Counted from the first letter of the stretch, positions 25,515-33,661 are shown. The stretch is DNA of 64,000 nt from Solibacillus sp040273735 (GCF_040273735.1 NZ_JBELZM010000011.1:1-64000); one strand, 5' to 3'. Translations and numbers: made by a program. The notes: generated from the sequence alone by a model not told the origin.

Positions 25515-25925
25515 TTATCTAGTCAATACAATAACTTCAGAATTGTCATTCCAATCTATTTTTGCTTCTATCGTTTGTTCTTCTTTAGTAAATTTTTCAC
25601 ACATTACATCTGCATTAATTGGAGGCCCTGTACATTCAGTACCTCCAGACGAAATATTCTTATCTTGATGATTAAATCGTTCTTCTTTGCTTGTTAAATC
25701 TAGCCATTCACTTTTTAAGTTATAATCAAATATTTCTGGTGCAGGTTCTTCTCCAATATATTCAAATGAAAAATCAGCCAATGTTCTTTCTTCGCGTATT
25801 TCAGTGTCGTACGTCACAATCCAATTATCACTCGATCCATAAAAGTTATATTCTTTTTGTGAACAGGCACTTAGAGTTAACAAGGTAAAAACAGATAGAA
25901 CACTTAAAATAACATTTAATTTCAT
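25515..25925 (-). CDS. small lipoprotein, 136 residues
   Basis: Signal peptide with lipobox TLSAC (Cys near residue 21), then an acidic soluble domain with three further cysteines. ATG 25925 follows AGGAGGCG; a longer frame back to 26024 lacks such a site. R2 repeats lie at 25462 and 26031. Function unknown; small lipoproteins like this are common in Bacillales accessory DNA. Confidence 0.72.
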   Translation of the reverse strand: MKLNVILSVLSVFTLLTLSACSQKEYNFYGSSDNWIVTYDTEIREERTLADFSFEYIGEEPAPEIFDYNLKSEWLDLTSKEERFNHQDKNISSGGTECTGPPINADVMCEKFTKEEQTIEAKIDWNDNSEVIVLTR

Positions 25926-26030
25926 TGTTACGCCTCCTAAACAAGCAATATATATCCTAATATTGACATTTATAAATGGTTTTATATAGTTGCTGTTTGA
26001 ATGAGTTATTTTAATAGTTGGCAATAAAAA

Positions 26031-26061
26031 AAGTTACCAAAGCGACGTATGGTAACATAAT
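26031..26061 (-). repeat. R2 palindromic repeat
   Basis: AGTTACCAAA, GCGACG, TATGGTAACATAATT: nearly perfect inverted arms. It is next to a second copy at 26078. Confidence 0.78.
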
Positions 26062-26077
26062 TACAGTCTATTCCTAT

Positions 26078-26127
26078 ACCCAAAATCGTATTTGGGAACT
26101 TCTCTGTATGTAAGGTGGGAAACCACA
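26078..26127 (-). repeat. R2 repeat, long-tail form, beside the recombinase
   Basis: ACCCAAAATCGTATTTGGGA, then GTATGTAAGGTGGGAAACC. It ends 85 bases before the recombinase start; the tail is shared with 18254-18304. By position it corresponds to the primary site of an integron. Confidence 0.72.
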
Positions 26128-26212
26128 CAGGGAGTTTTGTATGAGAAAGATACAATCTGAACATACTAGAATTAAGATTACTAGTTTTAATTTAATGGGA
26201 GAGTGAAAGATA

Positions 26213-27055
26213 ATGTTATTATCCGAAGCGTGGAAAAAATACCAATAAGATAAAAAAATTGAGGGATATTCAATACTTATATTAAAAACATATTGTTTTC
26301 AATACAACCTTTTATTGCGGTTTTTTGGTGATATTGATATGAATGGATTTAGTACAGAAAAATTAAAGGAATACTTACTAAAGTCAGGAAATCACTTAAA
26401 GCCTTCTAGTTTAGGGCATAGGATTCGTTGTGTAAAATCACTATTTAGATAGTCACATGAAGAGGGATATATTCTAAAAAATCCTGCAGCTAAATTAAAA
26501 GAGCCGAAATTAGGTAAAAGAATTCCTAAATTTCAGTCAGAATTAGAGATTGAACATCTAAGAGAAGCTTGCCAAACAACGATGGAAAAGGCGCTATTTG
26601 AGTTCCTATATTCAACCGGCTGTCGTATTGGGGAGGTAGTGAAATTAAATCGTCATGATATTGATTTTCGAACAAATTCAGTCATTGTACAAGGGAAAGG
26701 CGATAAAGAAAGAGAAGTATACTTTAATACTCGCTGCTCCTTTTGGTTAAAAAGATATTTAGACGAACGAGATGATGAAGATCCTTGTTTGTTTATTACG
26801 GACAGAAAACCTAAAAGGCGGATGAGCATTGATAATTTGAGATATATTATTAAGCGCGTATCAAATCGGGCTGGAATAAAAAAGTGTATACATCCGCATC
26901 AGTTACGACATAGCTATGCAACACATGTGATTAATAATGGTGCGCCAATCGATGTCATCCAAAGTTTACTGGGACATGAAAAGAGTGAGACAACAAAGAT
27001 ATATGCTCAGTTAAGCGGAAAAATAAGACAGGATTATGACAGTAAATACTTTTGA
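26213..27055 (+). pseudogene. XerC/D-like tyrosine recombinase with two nonsense codons
   Basis: ATG 26213 follows GGAGAG. The frame covers 280 residues but is cut by TAA at codon 12 (26246) and TAG near 26447, in a spot (SLFR-stop-SHEEGY) where tryptophan is expected. The catalytic domain is complete: CRIGE, the lysine in KGDKERE, HQLRHSYATH, LLGHEKSE and the tyrosine in KIYAQL. There is no IntI-specific insertion before the second catalytic patch. From ATG 26582 a 157-residue catalytic-domain fragment could still be made, without the DNA-clamping N-terminus. It is divergent from the R2-bounded genes. Confidence 0.88.
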
Positions 27056-27077
27056 AAATGAACTATAAGCAATTTTA

Positions 27078-27104
27078 GACACGCAATGTATAAAATTGCG
27101 TGTC
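27078..27104 (+). terminator. terminator after the recombinase
   Basis: GACACGCAAT (27078-27087) pairs with ATTGCGTGTC (27095-27104); the following CTTCTG is a weak T-tract. Confidence 0.65.
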
Positions 27105-27109
27105 CTTCT

Positions 27110-27135
27110 GTTAGAGGGCCATTTAATTGAATAAC
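27110..27135 (+). repeat. R1 repeat, partial
   Basis: GAGGGCCATTTAATTGAATA, matching the GGGCCATATTGTTGAATAAC half with changes. It lies 55 bases behind the recombinase. Confidence 0.55.
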
Positions 27136-27223
27136 GTCTTTAAAGAAAAACTTTACTGAATACTCCGGAAAGTTTTTTACCTATATTTGAGATAAGAGTC
27201 TAATAATTAGGAGGTGTTGTGTT

Positions 27224-27940
27224 TTGATGAGAACTTTTAAAAAAATTATATTTTTTTCAGTATTTGCTTTGTTGCTATCTTCTTGTAGTAACTCCATATC
27301 TCTTAAAGGGTGTCCTGATGCAATAATTGAATGGGTAGATATGCTGATGATTGATGATATTAAATACGAGCGTCATTATCCAGAGCTAGCAAATGGAAAT
27401 CTCCATATAACGATTGAAAAAGGTAAAGAACTTGGTAAAGTGACATATGAGATGGCCGACAGTGCATGTAGCAATCACAAGATGCAAAATGGTGATGCGG
27501 CATATTTAAAAGAAGGAACAATCATTTATGAAATAAAAGGATATCCAACTTCCTTAATAGTTGCTGCAAATGATGTTGTATATGTAGCCAACACAAATAA
27601 AAAGGCAAAAACTGCAGGAGAACTTTATCCTATGGATAGGTTGGTGAAGAATATCTATATTCAAAGCACCGAAGATGGCAAGAGAATGCATACATTCTCA
27701 CAGTCTTCTAAGGATAAGTTCCTTACTGCATTTTATGAATTAAAATTAGAAAATGTACAGTCATTAATAGATATAGGTAAGCTAGAAGGTACTCGTCTAT
27801 TTTTAGAGATTGAACTTAATAACGGCGTTTCATTTAGGCTACTTTATTGGAGTGATTCCAATACATTTCATAGTGGAGCAATTGGAAACGATAAAATAAA
27901 GGAAGTTATTAACGTTGAAGTACCAAATCTAAATAAATAA
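27224..27940 (+). CDS. hypothetical lipoprotein, 238 residues
   Basis: Signal peptide with lipobox LLLSSC (Cys21), then a soluble domain of about 215 residues with two more cysteines (KGCPDA, SACSNH). AGGAGG at 27209-27214 is nine bases from TTG 27224 and twelve from ATG 27227, so either may be used. I do not recognise the family. The end is followed by AAGCTAACGGG, like the beginning of full R1 copies. Confidence 0.75.
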   Translation: MMRTFKKIIFFSVFALLLSSCSNSISLKGCPDAIIEWVDMLMIDDIKYERHYPELANGNLHITIEKGKELGKVTYEMADSACSNHKMQNGDAAYLKEGTIIYEIKGYPTSLIVAANDVVYVANTNKKAKTAGELYPMDRLVKNIYIQSTEDGKRMHTFSQSSKDKFLTAFYELKLENVQSLIDIGKLEGTRLFLEIELNNGVSFRLLYWSDSNTFHSGAIGNDKIKEVINVEVPNLNK

Positions 27941-28143
27941 TAACTGTAAATCTAAACATGTTAAGCTAACGGGTGGTTTAGTTTAACAAGACATGCTAAT
28001 TAGAATATATATGGGAATACTGTTAAGATATTTTATAAGTGATTGAAAACAAGGCGAGGTAGTTATCGAGATTCGAGCGTGATTTTGTGTATAAGGAAGA
28101 GCTTTTGCTTGAATTACAATAAGAGTCAATGGCGGGATTGATT

Positions 28144-28430
28144 TTGAATAAAAGTAAATTAGGTGCAATTTTAGGTGTTTTATCTATAGTTCCTGTGATA
28201 GTAAGTATTATTTTTTCTATACAGAAAGAGGACCGAATGCTGATATTTACCTTTTTATTACTATTTTCGGTATTTTATCTATTATAGGTATTATACTTGC
28301 TGGTAAATCTTCATGGATTTCTAAAGGACGCATAAGCAAATTGTTAATCGGAATTGTTGGGATAATTGCAAATCTAGCGGTTTTAGTTTTTGCTTTTCTA
28401 TTATTAGCCATGGGAATCGGCGAAGCCTAA
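28144..28430 (+). pseudogene. small membrane protein gene, frameshifted
   Basis: TTG 28144 opens MNKSKLGAILGVLSIVPVIV. That frame ends in TAG after a second hydrophobic stretch. The other frame continues ERGPNADIYLFITIFGILSI to GIGEA at 28430. One missing or extra base near 28222-28228 would restore a protein of about 95 residues with three membrane segments. An R1 remnant follows at 28451. Confidence 0.6.
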
Positions 28431-28450
28431 TTATTATAAATCGGCATTTT

Positions 28451-28480
28451 TTCCATTATATGGTCATATTGTTAAATGAC
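28451..28480 (+). repeat. R1 repeat, partial
   Basis: TCCATTATATGGTCATATTG, then TTAAATGAC: a decayed form of GTTATAGGGCCATATTGTTG. Downstream (28500-28576) an open frame ending VPGPLTKEIPIGCPIK looks like the C-terminus of a lost gene. Confidence 0.5.
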
Positions 28481-28632
28481 ATTCTTGTACATTACAACGA
28501 CTGGATGATGTAGAGGTTAATGATGTCCCTGGACCATTAACCAAGGAAATTCCAATTGGTTGTCCTATTAAGTAAATAATCTTATGCTGCCATGGTAGCA
28601 TTGTCATCAACCCTTTCAGTGACTGCCAAATT

Positions 28633-28683
28633 AAAAAAGCTTCTATCTTTTAGTACTTAGAATATAAGATAGAGGCTTTTTTG
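28633..28683. terminator. terminator hairpin
   Basis: AAAAAAGCTTCTATCTT pairs with AAGATAGAGGCTTTTTT across one G-T pair. It can act in both directions; it follows the gene fragment ending at 28576. Confidence 0.75.
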
Positions 28684-28863
28684 AAATTCTAGATTATTTT
28701 CTGGATGGTTCGGCTTTCATAGGCGAACATCGAAAAAAAATAATGATGTTGTATTTCCATTATCTAAAATTACAGCAAGATGTGGAAAGTCTACATACTC
28801 TTTTGATGTTATCTTAAATTAACAGTAATAAAAAATAGTTGGATGGAGGCAAATAAGTAAAAA

Positions 28864-29757
28864 TTAACACTCTGAATCAATTGGATGTTTTTTTATTGGT
28901 ACGTAAAGATGATAGGAAGAATCAAGCTGATGAACATCTTCAAAAACTTGGATCATTTCAATGCTGGATTCCGCTGCTTCCTGTTTGGAAATCTTTAAAA
29001 ACCTAGCAAAGTCAGTAGTAAGAACGTCCCCTATGTCGAGGATGTCACCAAAATATTTAAATTTAGCACAAAATATGGTAGGTATATCATCTGTAAAATA
29101 ATAAGGTTTATTAATCTGGATATCGTATGGAATCCCGAATAAAACATTAAATTGTGTTGAGTTCGGCTGACAATTTGAGTAAATGACATAGCATGGACCA
29201 TTAATAGATTGATTAATACTATCTAATAGCATTTTCGAATGCGATCGAATTTTCACCTTGTAATTTTCAGTTGCTAAATCAACTGAAAATGCAATCCCGC
29301 AAATTCGCATTTCATCGAATTCAGTTAAGGTGAAATCGGTGACTATATCACCATTTATGTTTTTAATCGGTTTCTTTATAACGAAAGGAATAGGCGATTC
29401 ATTCATTGTCGACAAATTTTCTTTCAATTTGCTAGGAACTATCCCATATTGTCTTTTGAAGGCACGAGTGAAAGACGATGGAGTTCCGAAGTTAAGCCGA
29501 TATGCAATTTCTGTTAGGGATACTTTTTCGTTTTGAATAAGTTTAATGGACTTATTTAATCTTCTAGAAAGTAAGTAATTATTAAATGAGTAACTAGTCA
29601 TTGCGGAAAAAAGTCTATGAAAATAGAATTTCGAAATATTGAAGTGATTTGATACAGACTCTAATGATAAAGATTCTTCTATATTATCTTCAAAGTAGAC
29701 TAATGCATTTTTGATTAAATCATAATGATCCACGATATCACTTCTTTCTTTTTTCAT
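28864..29757 (-). CDS. AraC family regulator with GyrI-like effector domain
   Basis: A 297-residue regulator. Residues 15-115 hold two helix-turn-helix motifs (LESVSNHFNISKFYFHRLFS; LTEIAYRLNFGTPSSFTRAF, then KRQYG). The rest is a GyrI-like small-molecule binding domain. ATG 29757 has no clear ribosome binding site; GTG 29733 after GAAGTGATATC would shorten it by eight residues. It is divergent from a membrane protein gene 62 bases away, its likely target. Confidence 0.85.
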   Translation of the reverse strand: MKKERSDIVDHYDLIKNALVYFEDNIEESLSLESVSNHFNISKFYFHRLFSAMTSYSFNNYLLSRRLNKSIKLIQNEKVSLTEIAYRLNFGTPSSFTRAFKRQYGIVPSKLKENLSTMNESPIPFVIKKPIKNINGDIVTDFTLTEFDEMRICGIAFSVDLATENYKVKIRSHSKMLLDSINQSINGPCYVIYSNCQPNSTQFNVLFGIPYDIQINKPYYFTDDIPTIFCAKFKYFGDILDIGDVLTTDFARFLKISKQEAAESSIEMIQVFEDVHQLDSSYHLYVPIKKHPIDSEC

Positions 29758-29819
29758 ATCAGTTAGTAAACTATATGAATTTTTAAAAAAATAATTCGTT
29801 TTAACAAGGAGGATTATGA

Positions 29820-30503
29820 ATGGTAAAAAAATTTAACAAGAAGGAAAATGAATTGAGTATAGCAGGAAGGAATTTTAAAAAAGTTGCAGGATTATTTGCA
29901 ATTTTGGCAGGAGCTTTATACACAGTGATTCAATTCATCCATCCACCTGAAATTTTAACATCTGTTTCTTCAAGTTCCTGGCAGATCGTTGCCTGTTTAA
30001 GCATTCTAATGTCTTTATCCTTTATAATAGGGAATATTGGAGTTTACATGAAGCAAGTTGAAGTAGTAGGATGGAGTGGTTTGATAGGATTTATCATTTT
30101 TAATTTGTTTTGGTTAATTTCAATGACTTTTAGTTTCATTGAAGCATTTGTTTATCCGCTGCTTATAAATGAAGCACCTAAGTTTGTAGAGGGTATGTTA
30201 GGACTCTTTGGGGAGAATAGATCGGAGATTAATTTGGGGGTTTTTACGATATTGGCCCCTATAGCTGGAATATTATATATGCTTGGTGGCTTACTCCTAG
30301 GAATTGCAATGTATCGTGCTAAAGTATTTCCACGCTTCACGGGTATATTACTTTCATTTGCTGCTGTCGTTACTTTAGCTACTGCAATCATTCCTCACCC
30401 TTATGATCGAATATTAGCATTACCGATGGGGGCAGTTTTCGTTTGGCTAGGGTATATACTTTGGTTTGACACAAACAGCATATTGAAAACAAATAAAATA
30501 TAA
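29820..30503 (+). CDS. multi-pass membrane protein, DUF4386-like
   Basis: A 227-residue protein with about six hydrophobic helices, the first after a short charged N-terminus, and the end IIPHPYDRILALPMG, then AVFVWLGYILW. ATG 29820 follows AAGGAGGAT; the ATG five bases upstream opens a frame of only six codons. The pattern fits DUF4386-type membrane proteins, with low certainty. It is divergent from the AraC gene. A full R1 repeat follows after 37 bases. Confidence 0.75.
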   Translation: MVKKFNKKENELSIAGRNFKKVAGLFAILAGALYTVIQFIHPPEILTSVSSSSWQIVACLSILMSLSFIIGNIGVYMKQVEVVGWSGLIGFIIFNLFWLISMTFSFIEAFVYPLLINEAPKFVEGMLGLFGENRSEINLGVFTILAPIAGILYMLGGLLLGIAMYRAKVFPRFTGILLSFAAVVTLATAIIPHPYDRILALPMGAVFVWLGYILWFDTNSILKTNKI

Positions 30504-30540
30504 GTGTTTCCTCATACTGTCGGCACATTCGTTGTTCAAC

Positions 30541-30684
30541 TAACGGGCGTGATTCTTCAATAAGAAGAACGCGTTTTTCCGTTATAGGGCCATATTGTTG
30601 AATAACACTTTTGAAGATAAAAAATGTTATTCAATTTGATGCAAATTTATGAACAAGCTCTGCAAGTATAAACGCTGCTACTTC
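30541..30684 (+). repeat. R1 dispersed repeat, most complete copy
   Basis: TAACGGGCGTGATTCTTCAA, TAAGAAGAACGCG, T5, CCGTTATAGGGCCATATTGT and TGAATAACACTTTT (30541-30608). After about 50 bases comes the tail TGCAAGTATAAACGCTGCT (30661-30679). I used this copy to define the family. Confidence 0.8.
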
Positions 30685-30735
30685 AACAATTTATACCAAA
30701 TGTATATTAAACTGTATAATCGATCGTTCAAGCGC

Positions 30736-30810
30736 AAAGGTACAAATGTTGATTTAACAACATTCGTGCCTTTGTGGTGTATGCCCAAACTTTGATTTGG
30801 GAATGTTATT
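30736..30810 (-). repeat. R2 repeat with companion hairpin
   Basis: Hairpin AAAGG/CCTTT with AATGTTG and CAACATT (30736-30773), then TGGTGTAT, then the core CCCAAACTTTGATTTGGGAA and TGTTATT. The same order with the same TGGTGTAT linker occurs at 22862-22929. It lies 39 bases beyond the stop of the gene at 30850. Confidence 0.78.
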
Positions 30811-30849
30811 TGAATAGATTTTGTATAAATTTAATATTGAGTATTACTG

Positions 30850-31293
30850 TTATTTGATAAATGCTTCACCTGTGGAGATTATCCCACTATACATAGCTTT
30901 CCAACCATCATTACTCTTTTCAGCTCGATATAATTTTAGGGTACCTTTATACAAATGTCCTTCAACTTTTTTCGTGAACTCGATGAACTCTTGTTTTTGT
31001 ACTTCATAGAAATCGCTATAAAGTAATTCAGTTTTATAAATAGGTAATCCAGAAGGTGTGCGTAGATATTCCTCCGTAGTTAAGTAGGAAACTCCTTTAG
31101 AATCTGTAACTGTTAGAGGTTGAAACTCTGTAGAGCTTGCTCTTTTTGAGCTGTTTAAAGAATTAGAAATAGTCGTATCTTGATCTTCTTTTAACTCTCT
31201 TTCCTGTGTGACTGCATAAGAATTATTCGTATATGAAAAAATACCACAAACCAATCCTGCTAATAATAAAAATATACTAAATTTCTTTTTCAT
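30850..31293 (-). CDS. secreted hypothetical protein, 147 residues
   Basis: A signal peptide of about 27 residues (KKKFSIFLLLAGLVCGIFS, cleavage after SYA) is followed by a Ser/Thr-rich linker and a folded domain of about 90 residues. GAAAGGTG precedes the ATG. It is bounded by R2 repeats at 30736-30810 and 31374. Function unknown. Confidence 0.75.
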   Translation of the reverse strand: MKKKFSIFLLLAGLVCGIFSYTNNSYAVTQERELKEDQDTTISNSLNSSKRASSTEFQPLTVTDSKGVSYLTTEEYLRTPSGLPIYKTELLYSDFYEVQKQEFIEFTKKVEGHLYKGTLKLYRAEKSNDGWKAMYSGIISTGEAFIK

Positions 31294-31373
31294 TGCATCA
31301 CCTTTCCAATAAATGTATATATCTATAATACACTTAAAATCACCGAATATTCAATTAATAATAAGTCGCATAG

Positions 31374-31403
31374 TTAAAAAACATCGACGTTTGGTAACCT
31401 AAT
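31374..31403 (-). repeat. R2 repeat
   Basis: AAAAAACATCGACGTTTGGT, then AACCTAATT; one arm is degenerate. Confidence 0.65.
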
Positions 31404-31454
31404 TGAAGTAAAAAGCAGCCAAGAATGTGTAGTAGTCTAGCTGCTGAATCGAAC

Positions 31455-31486
31455 GTTCCCAAGCTTTTATTCGGGAACACTATTTT
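31455..31486 (-). repeat. R2 repeat
   Basis: GTTCCCAAGCTTTTATTCGG, then GAACACTATTTT, with TTTGTATAA 10 bases on. Between this and 31374 is a hairpin of AGCAGC/GCTGCT type (31417-31444). Confidence 0.72.
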
Positions 31487-32399
31487 GAATGTGTTTGTAT
31501 AACTTAAACTAAAGCATTCCATTAGTTTGAAATTATTGTATATTATCTTTTGGTTCATGACACCCCTTGCACCGTTCATTAGGGAAGAAGCAGGGGATAC
31601 CATTGTCCGAAGGTAACTTTGGGATTACAAGAAAAGACCAAATTTGATCAGCTGCAGAAATAAGGTTGAACAAGGGGAAAATTAGAAACCACAACCCCCA
31701 GGACCTCGTACCATGAAGAATTCTGACTATGAGAAAGGAGATTAAAATGAGTAGTAAATCATTCTCTATACTTAATAATAGCAAGTAACTTCTTCCTATC
31801 GGGATGTTGGAGTCAGAACGAGTTAAATGAACTGGCAAGACCATTTAGAACATTTAAAGAATTCTAACGACTGGCCACAATGCTATCAGAGAAAGGATTG
31901 AAGTGGTTCTGGTCCCAGCATGGCATATACGTCCATTTTCTTTAATCGTTCAGTTTAGTAAAAAAGTGTTCATTACCTACCCATGAAGCTCATCTCAAGA
32001 AAATGAAACATTACTTATTACAAAAGCCCTTTCTAAACAAAAGCGTCTAGAAAGGTCTAGGTTGATGAAAGAAGAGGGAAAATAGTCAATTGGTATACCT
32101 ACATCATAATGCCCCTAAAATAACGTTTTTATTTCGCGAATACGAAATTTAGGTATAAGTTTGTAAAAATAAAGAGACCAAAAAAATGAGCTCTTGTTGG
32201 ACTTATCCTCTTAACAAAACTGTCAGCATTCCGTGAATTGTGTTAAGGTTTGTACATTTTTCAACAGACTAAGTTCAATTTCGTCTGATTAGGTAAACTA
32301 GTCTATTTAGAGTTGGGTTTTATGTGAAAAGAAGTGGTAGGATGCCTGGGGAAATAAGGAAGAAAATAGAAGATTTTGCGCGTGAAAAGTGGGTTCCTG
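31487..32399. other. decayed region without an intact gene
   Basis: A minus-strand frame from 31844 to 31533 encodes a hydrophobic stretch then SDNGIPCFFPNERCKGC. It lies just before an R2 copy, as real minus-strand genes here do, so it may be the 3' part of a lost gene, but has no ribosome binding site. On the plus strand, 32007-32087 ends ITKALSKQKRLERSRLMKEE, probably another gene end. A 34-codon frame (32324-32428) is unsupported. Confidence 0.4.
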
Positions 32400-32400
32400 A

Positions 32401-32441
32401 AGGAGCTGATTCAGCGCAGCGTGTGTAATGTATCAGCTCCT
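32401..32441. terminator. hairpin at the ASCH gene end
   Basis: AGGAGCTGAT and ATCAGCTCCT are perfect ten-base arms with a 21-base loop, touching the stop codon. It lacks a T-tract on the minus strand. Confidence 0.4.
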
Positions 32442-32871
32442 ATAAAATTAAAACATGCTCCCATAAACCTAGCCTTCCCTTTGCTGGAATAAATTCATCC
32501 AGCATCTGCATATCCTCAACTACCCAAGCATAACCTCCCACTTTAAAGTTACCCATAAAATAGTCATTTCCTGATACGATTCGACCATCCTCCAGAATGG
32601 CCCATGTTTCATTGTTTTCAGTTACTTTCAAACAATCTACAAGTTTGCATACAGCAATGATTTGGCCAGTTGGAAGATTCTCTGGTGTGTATCCGTGTTT
32701 ACCAAGCAACGATTTTATGGCTATATGGTTAGAGACGTCTTTATCTATTTTTTTACTTGTGTGAATGGCAAGTGGCCCCCGATAATTCGTTCTCCATGAC
32801 CTAGTTTCATATGTTGCCTCTTTAAGGACAAAAAGGATTGCCCACGGCTGGATCATTGATAAAACCTTCAT
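32440..32871 (-). CDS. ASCH domain protein
   Basis: A 143-residue protein with an ASCH (PUA-like RNA-binding) fold: MKVLSMIQPWAILFVLKEA, YETRSWRTNYRGPLAIHTSK and the GRLGLWEH end. ATG 32871 has GGAGG eight bases upstream; an earlier start at 32886 lacks one. Family members bind RNA or act on modified nucleosides; the exact role is unknown. Last intact gene of the island before the right attachment site. Confidence 0.85.
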   Translation of the reverse strand: MKVLSMIQPWAILFVLKEATYETRSWRTNYRGPLAIHTSKKIDKDVSNHIAIKSLLGKHGYTPENLPTGQIIAVCKLVDCLKVTENNETWAILEDGRIVSGNDYFMGNFKVGGYAWVVEDMQMLDEFIPAKGRLGLWEHVLIL

Positions 32872-33477
32872 TCTGACAGCCTCCAACCTTTAGAAGTTTA
32901 TGTTGATTATAGAGTGTCCCTTTAAAGGAATATTATGAGCAAAAGGCAGAATTATCAGTTCACGGAGATTCAATTTATGAGGCATGAGTCATGATCAGTG
33001 ATCATTAATATCATATATTAATAAGCGAACTATTTTTGGTGAATTTTATAATTTTATCCAGAATCCATACAACAGGATAAAGGACTTTTTTTCCGAATAT
33101 TGGTGGGACTATCCTTTATCGCAAGGAGAAGCTAAACGTAAAGCATAAAAATGTAAAAAAGGATTTAGCTTACTCTTTGGCAGTAATTTTATATGACAAT
33201 GTAGAGCTTCCTGTTCCCATCCCTATAAATAGCAATAACTTTTCCGAAAAGAGATGGAATTAGTCAATATAGAGACATGACTTTCATGTGCTAAGTGAAG
33301 TCGTTTTTCAGTGAATCTAGTGTTTTGAAATGAGACCAAACTTAGACCAAGTTTTGTTCATATGCTTCTATATATTAGGATAAAAAAGCGAAAAATTATA
33401 ATTTCATGCAGATAAGGACATTGCAGACATTTTTCACAATGCTATCCAAAGTAACGCTAAATAATTGGAAAAAATCC
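32872..33477. other. gap without an intact gene, right end of the island
   Basis: About 600 AT-rich bases. 33040-33147 encodes a fragment, EFYNFIQNPYNRIKDFFSEY, continuing WWDYPLSQGEAKRKA to a stop, with no usable start: probably a gene end. The last 100 bases before 33478 resemble sequence typical of integrase gene ends next to attachment sites, but no integrase frame remains. Confidence 0.4.
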
Positions 33478-33498
33478 TGCGGACAAATTGCGGACAAA
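33478..33498. repeat. TGCGGACAAAT double repeat near the right attachment site
   Basis: Same 21 bases as 18577-18597, in the same orientation, about 90 bases from the 43-bp att repeat. Confidence 0.6.
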
Positions 33499-33531
33499 TC
33501 CAAAAAATCAGGCGTAAAGTAGAAAGTCTCT

Positions 33532-33630
33532 CAAAAAGGAAAAGCCCGTAAACGTTGATATAACAACGTTTACGGGCACTCAAAATGATGGTCTCGACAA
33601 GTCTCGAACTTGCGACCCCCACCTTGTCGA
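33532..33630 (-). other. attachment-site repeat (right), overlapping tRNA-Val
   Basis: 33588-33630 is identical to 18409-18451 and runs from just past the tRNA 3' end to position 32 in its anticodon loop. The next 56 bases, including the tRNA terminator, are also similar to the left copy. The crossover therefore kept the tRNA whole, with its 3' part possibly supplied by the island. Confidence 0.88.
33544..33577 (-). terminator. terminator of the tRNA-Val gene
   Basis: Perfect 13-base stem GCCCGTAAACGTT / AACGTTTACGGGC with an eight-base loop; on the minus strand TTTTCCTTTTT follows. Confidence 0.88.
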
Positions 33631-33661
33631 GGTGGTGCTCTCCCAACTGAGCTACAAGACC
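33589..33661 (-). tRNA. tRNA-Val (anticodon GAC)
   Basis: A 73-base cloverleaf without encoded CCA. Acceptor GGTCTTG/CGAGACC, D stem GCTC/GAGC, anticodon stem CCACC/GGTGG, T stem GCAAG/CTTGT with loop TTCGAGA, discriminator A. The anticodon loop reads TCGACAA, so the anticodon is GAC, but position 33 is C and not the nearly universal U. The left attachment fragment carries the same C. Integration target of the neighbouring island. Confidence 0.9.

Noticed and set aside
25462..26127. classical integron attC/attI sites
   Set aside because: R2 lacks the GTTRRRY and RYYYAAC cores and the recombinase lacks the IntI-specific insertion, so the term integron is used only as an analogy.
22900..31486. 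R2 copies as ordinary Rho-independent terminators
   Set aside because: The palindrome is not followed by a T-tract on the gene strand, and separate terminator hairpins stand next to several copies.
31355..31603. 82-residue minus-strand gene
   Set aside because: It runs through two R2 copies and a hairpin and has no start signals.
33434..33646. 70-residue minus-strand gene over the tRNA
   Set aside because: It is the tRNA and attachment site read as protein.
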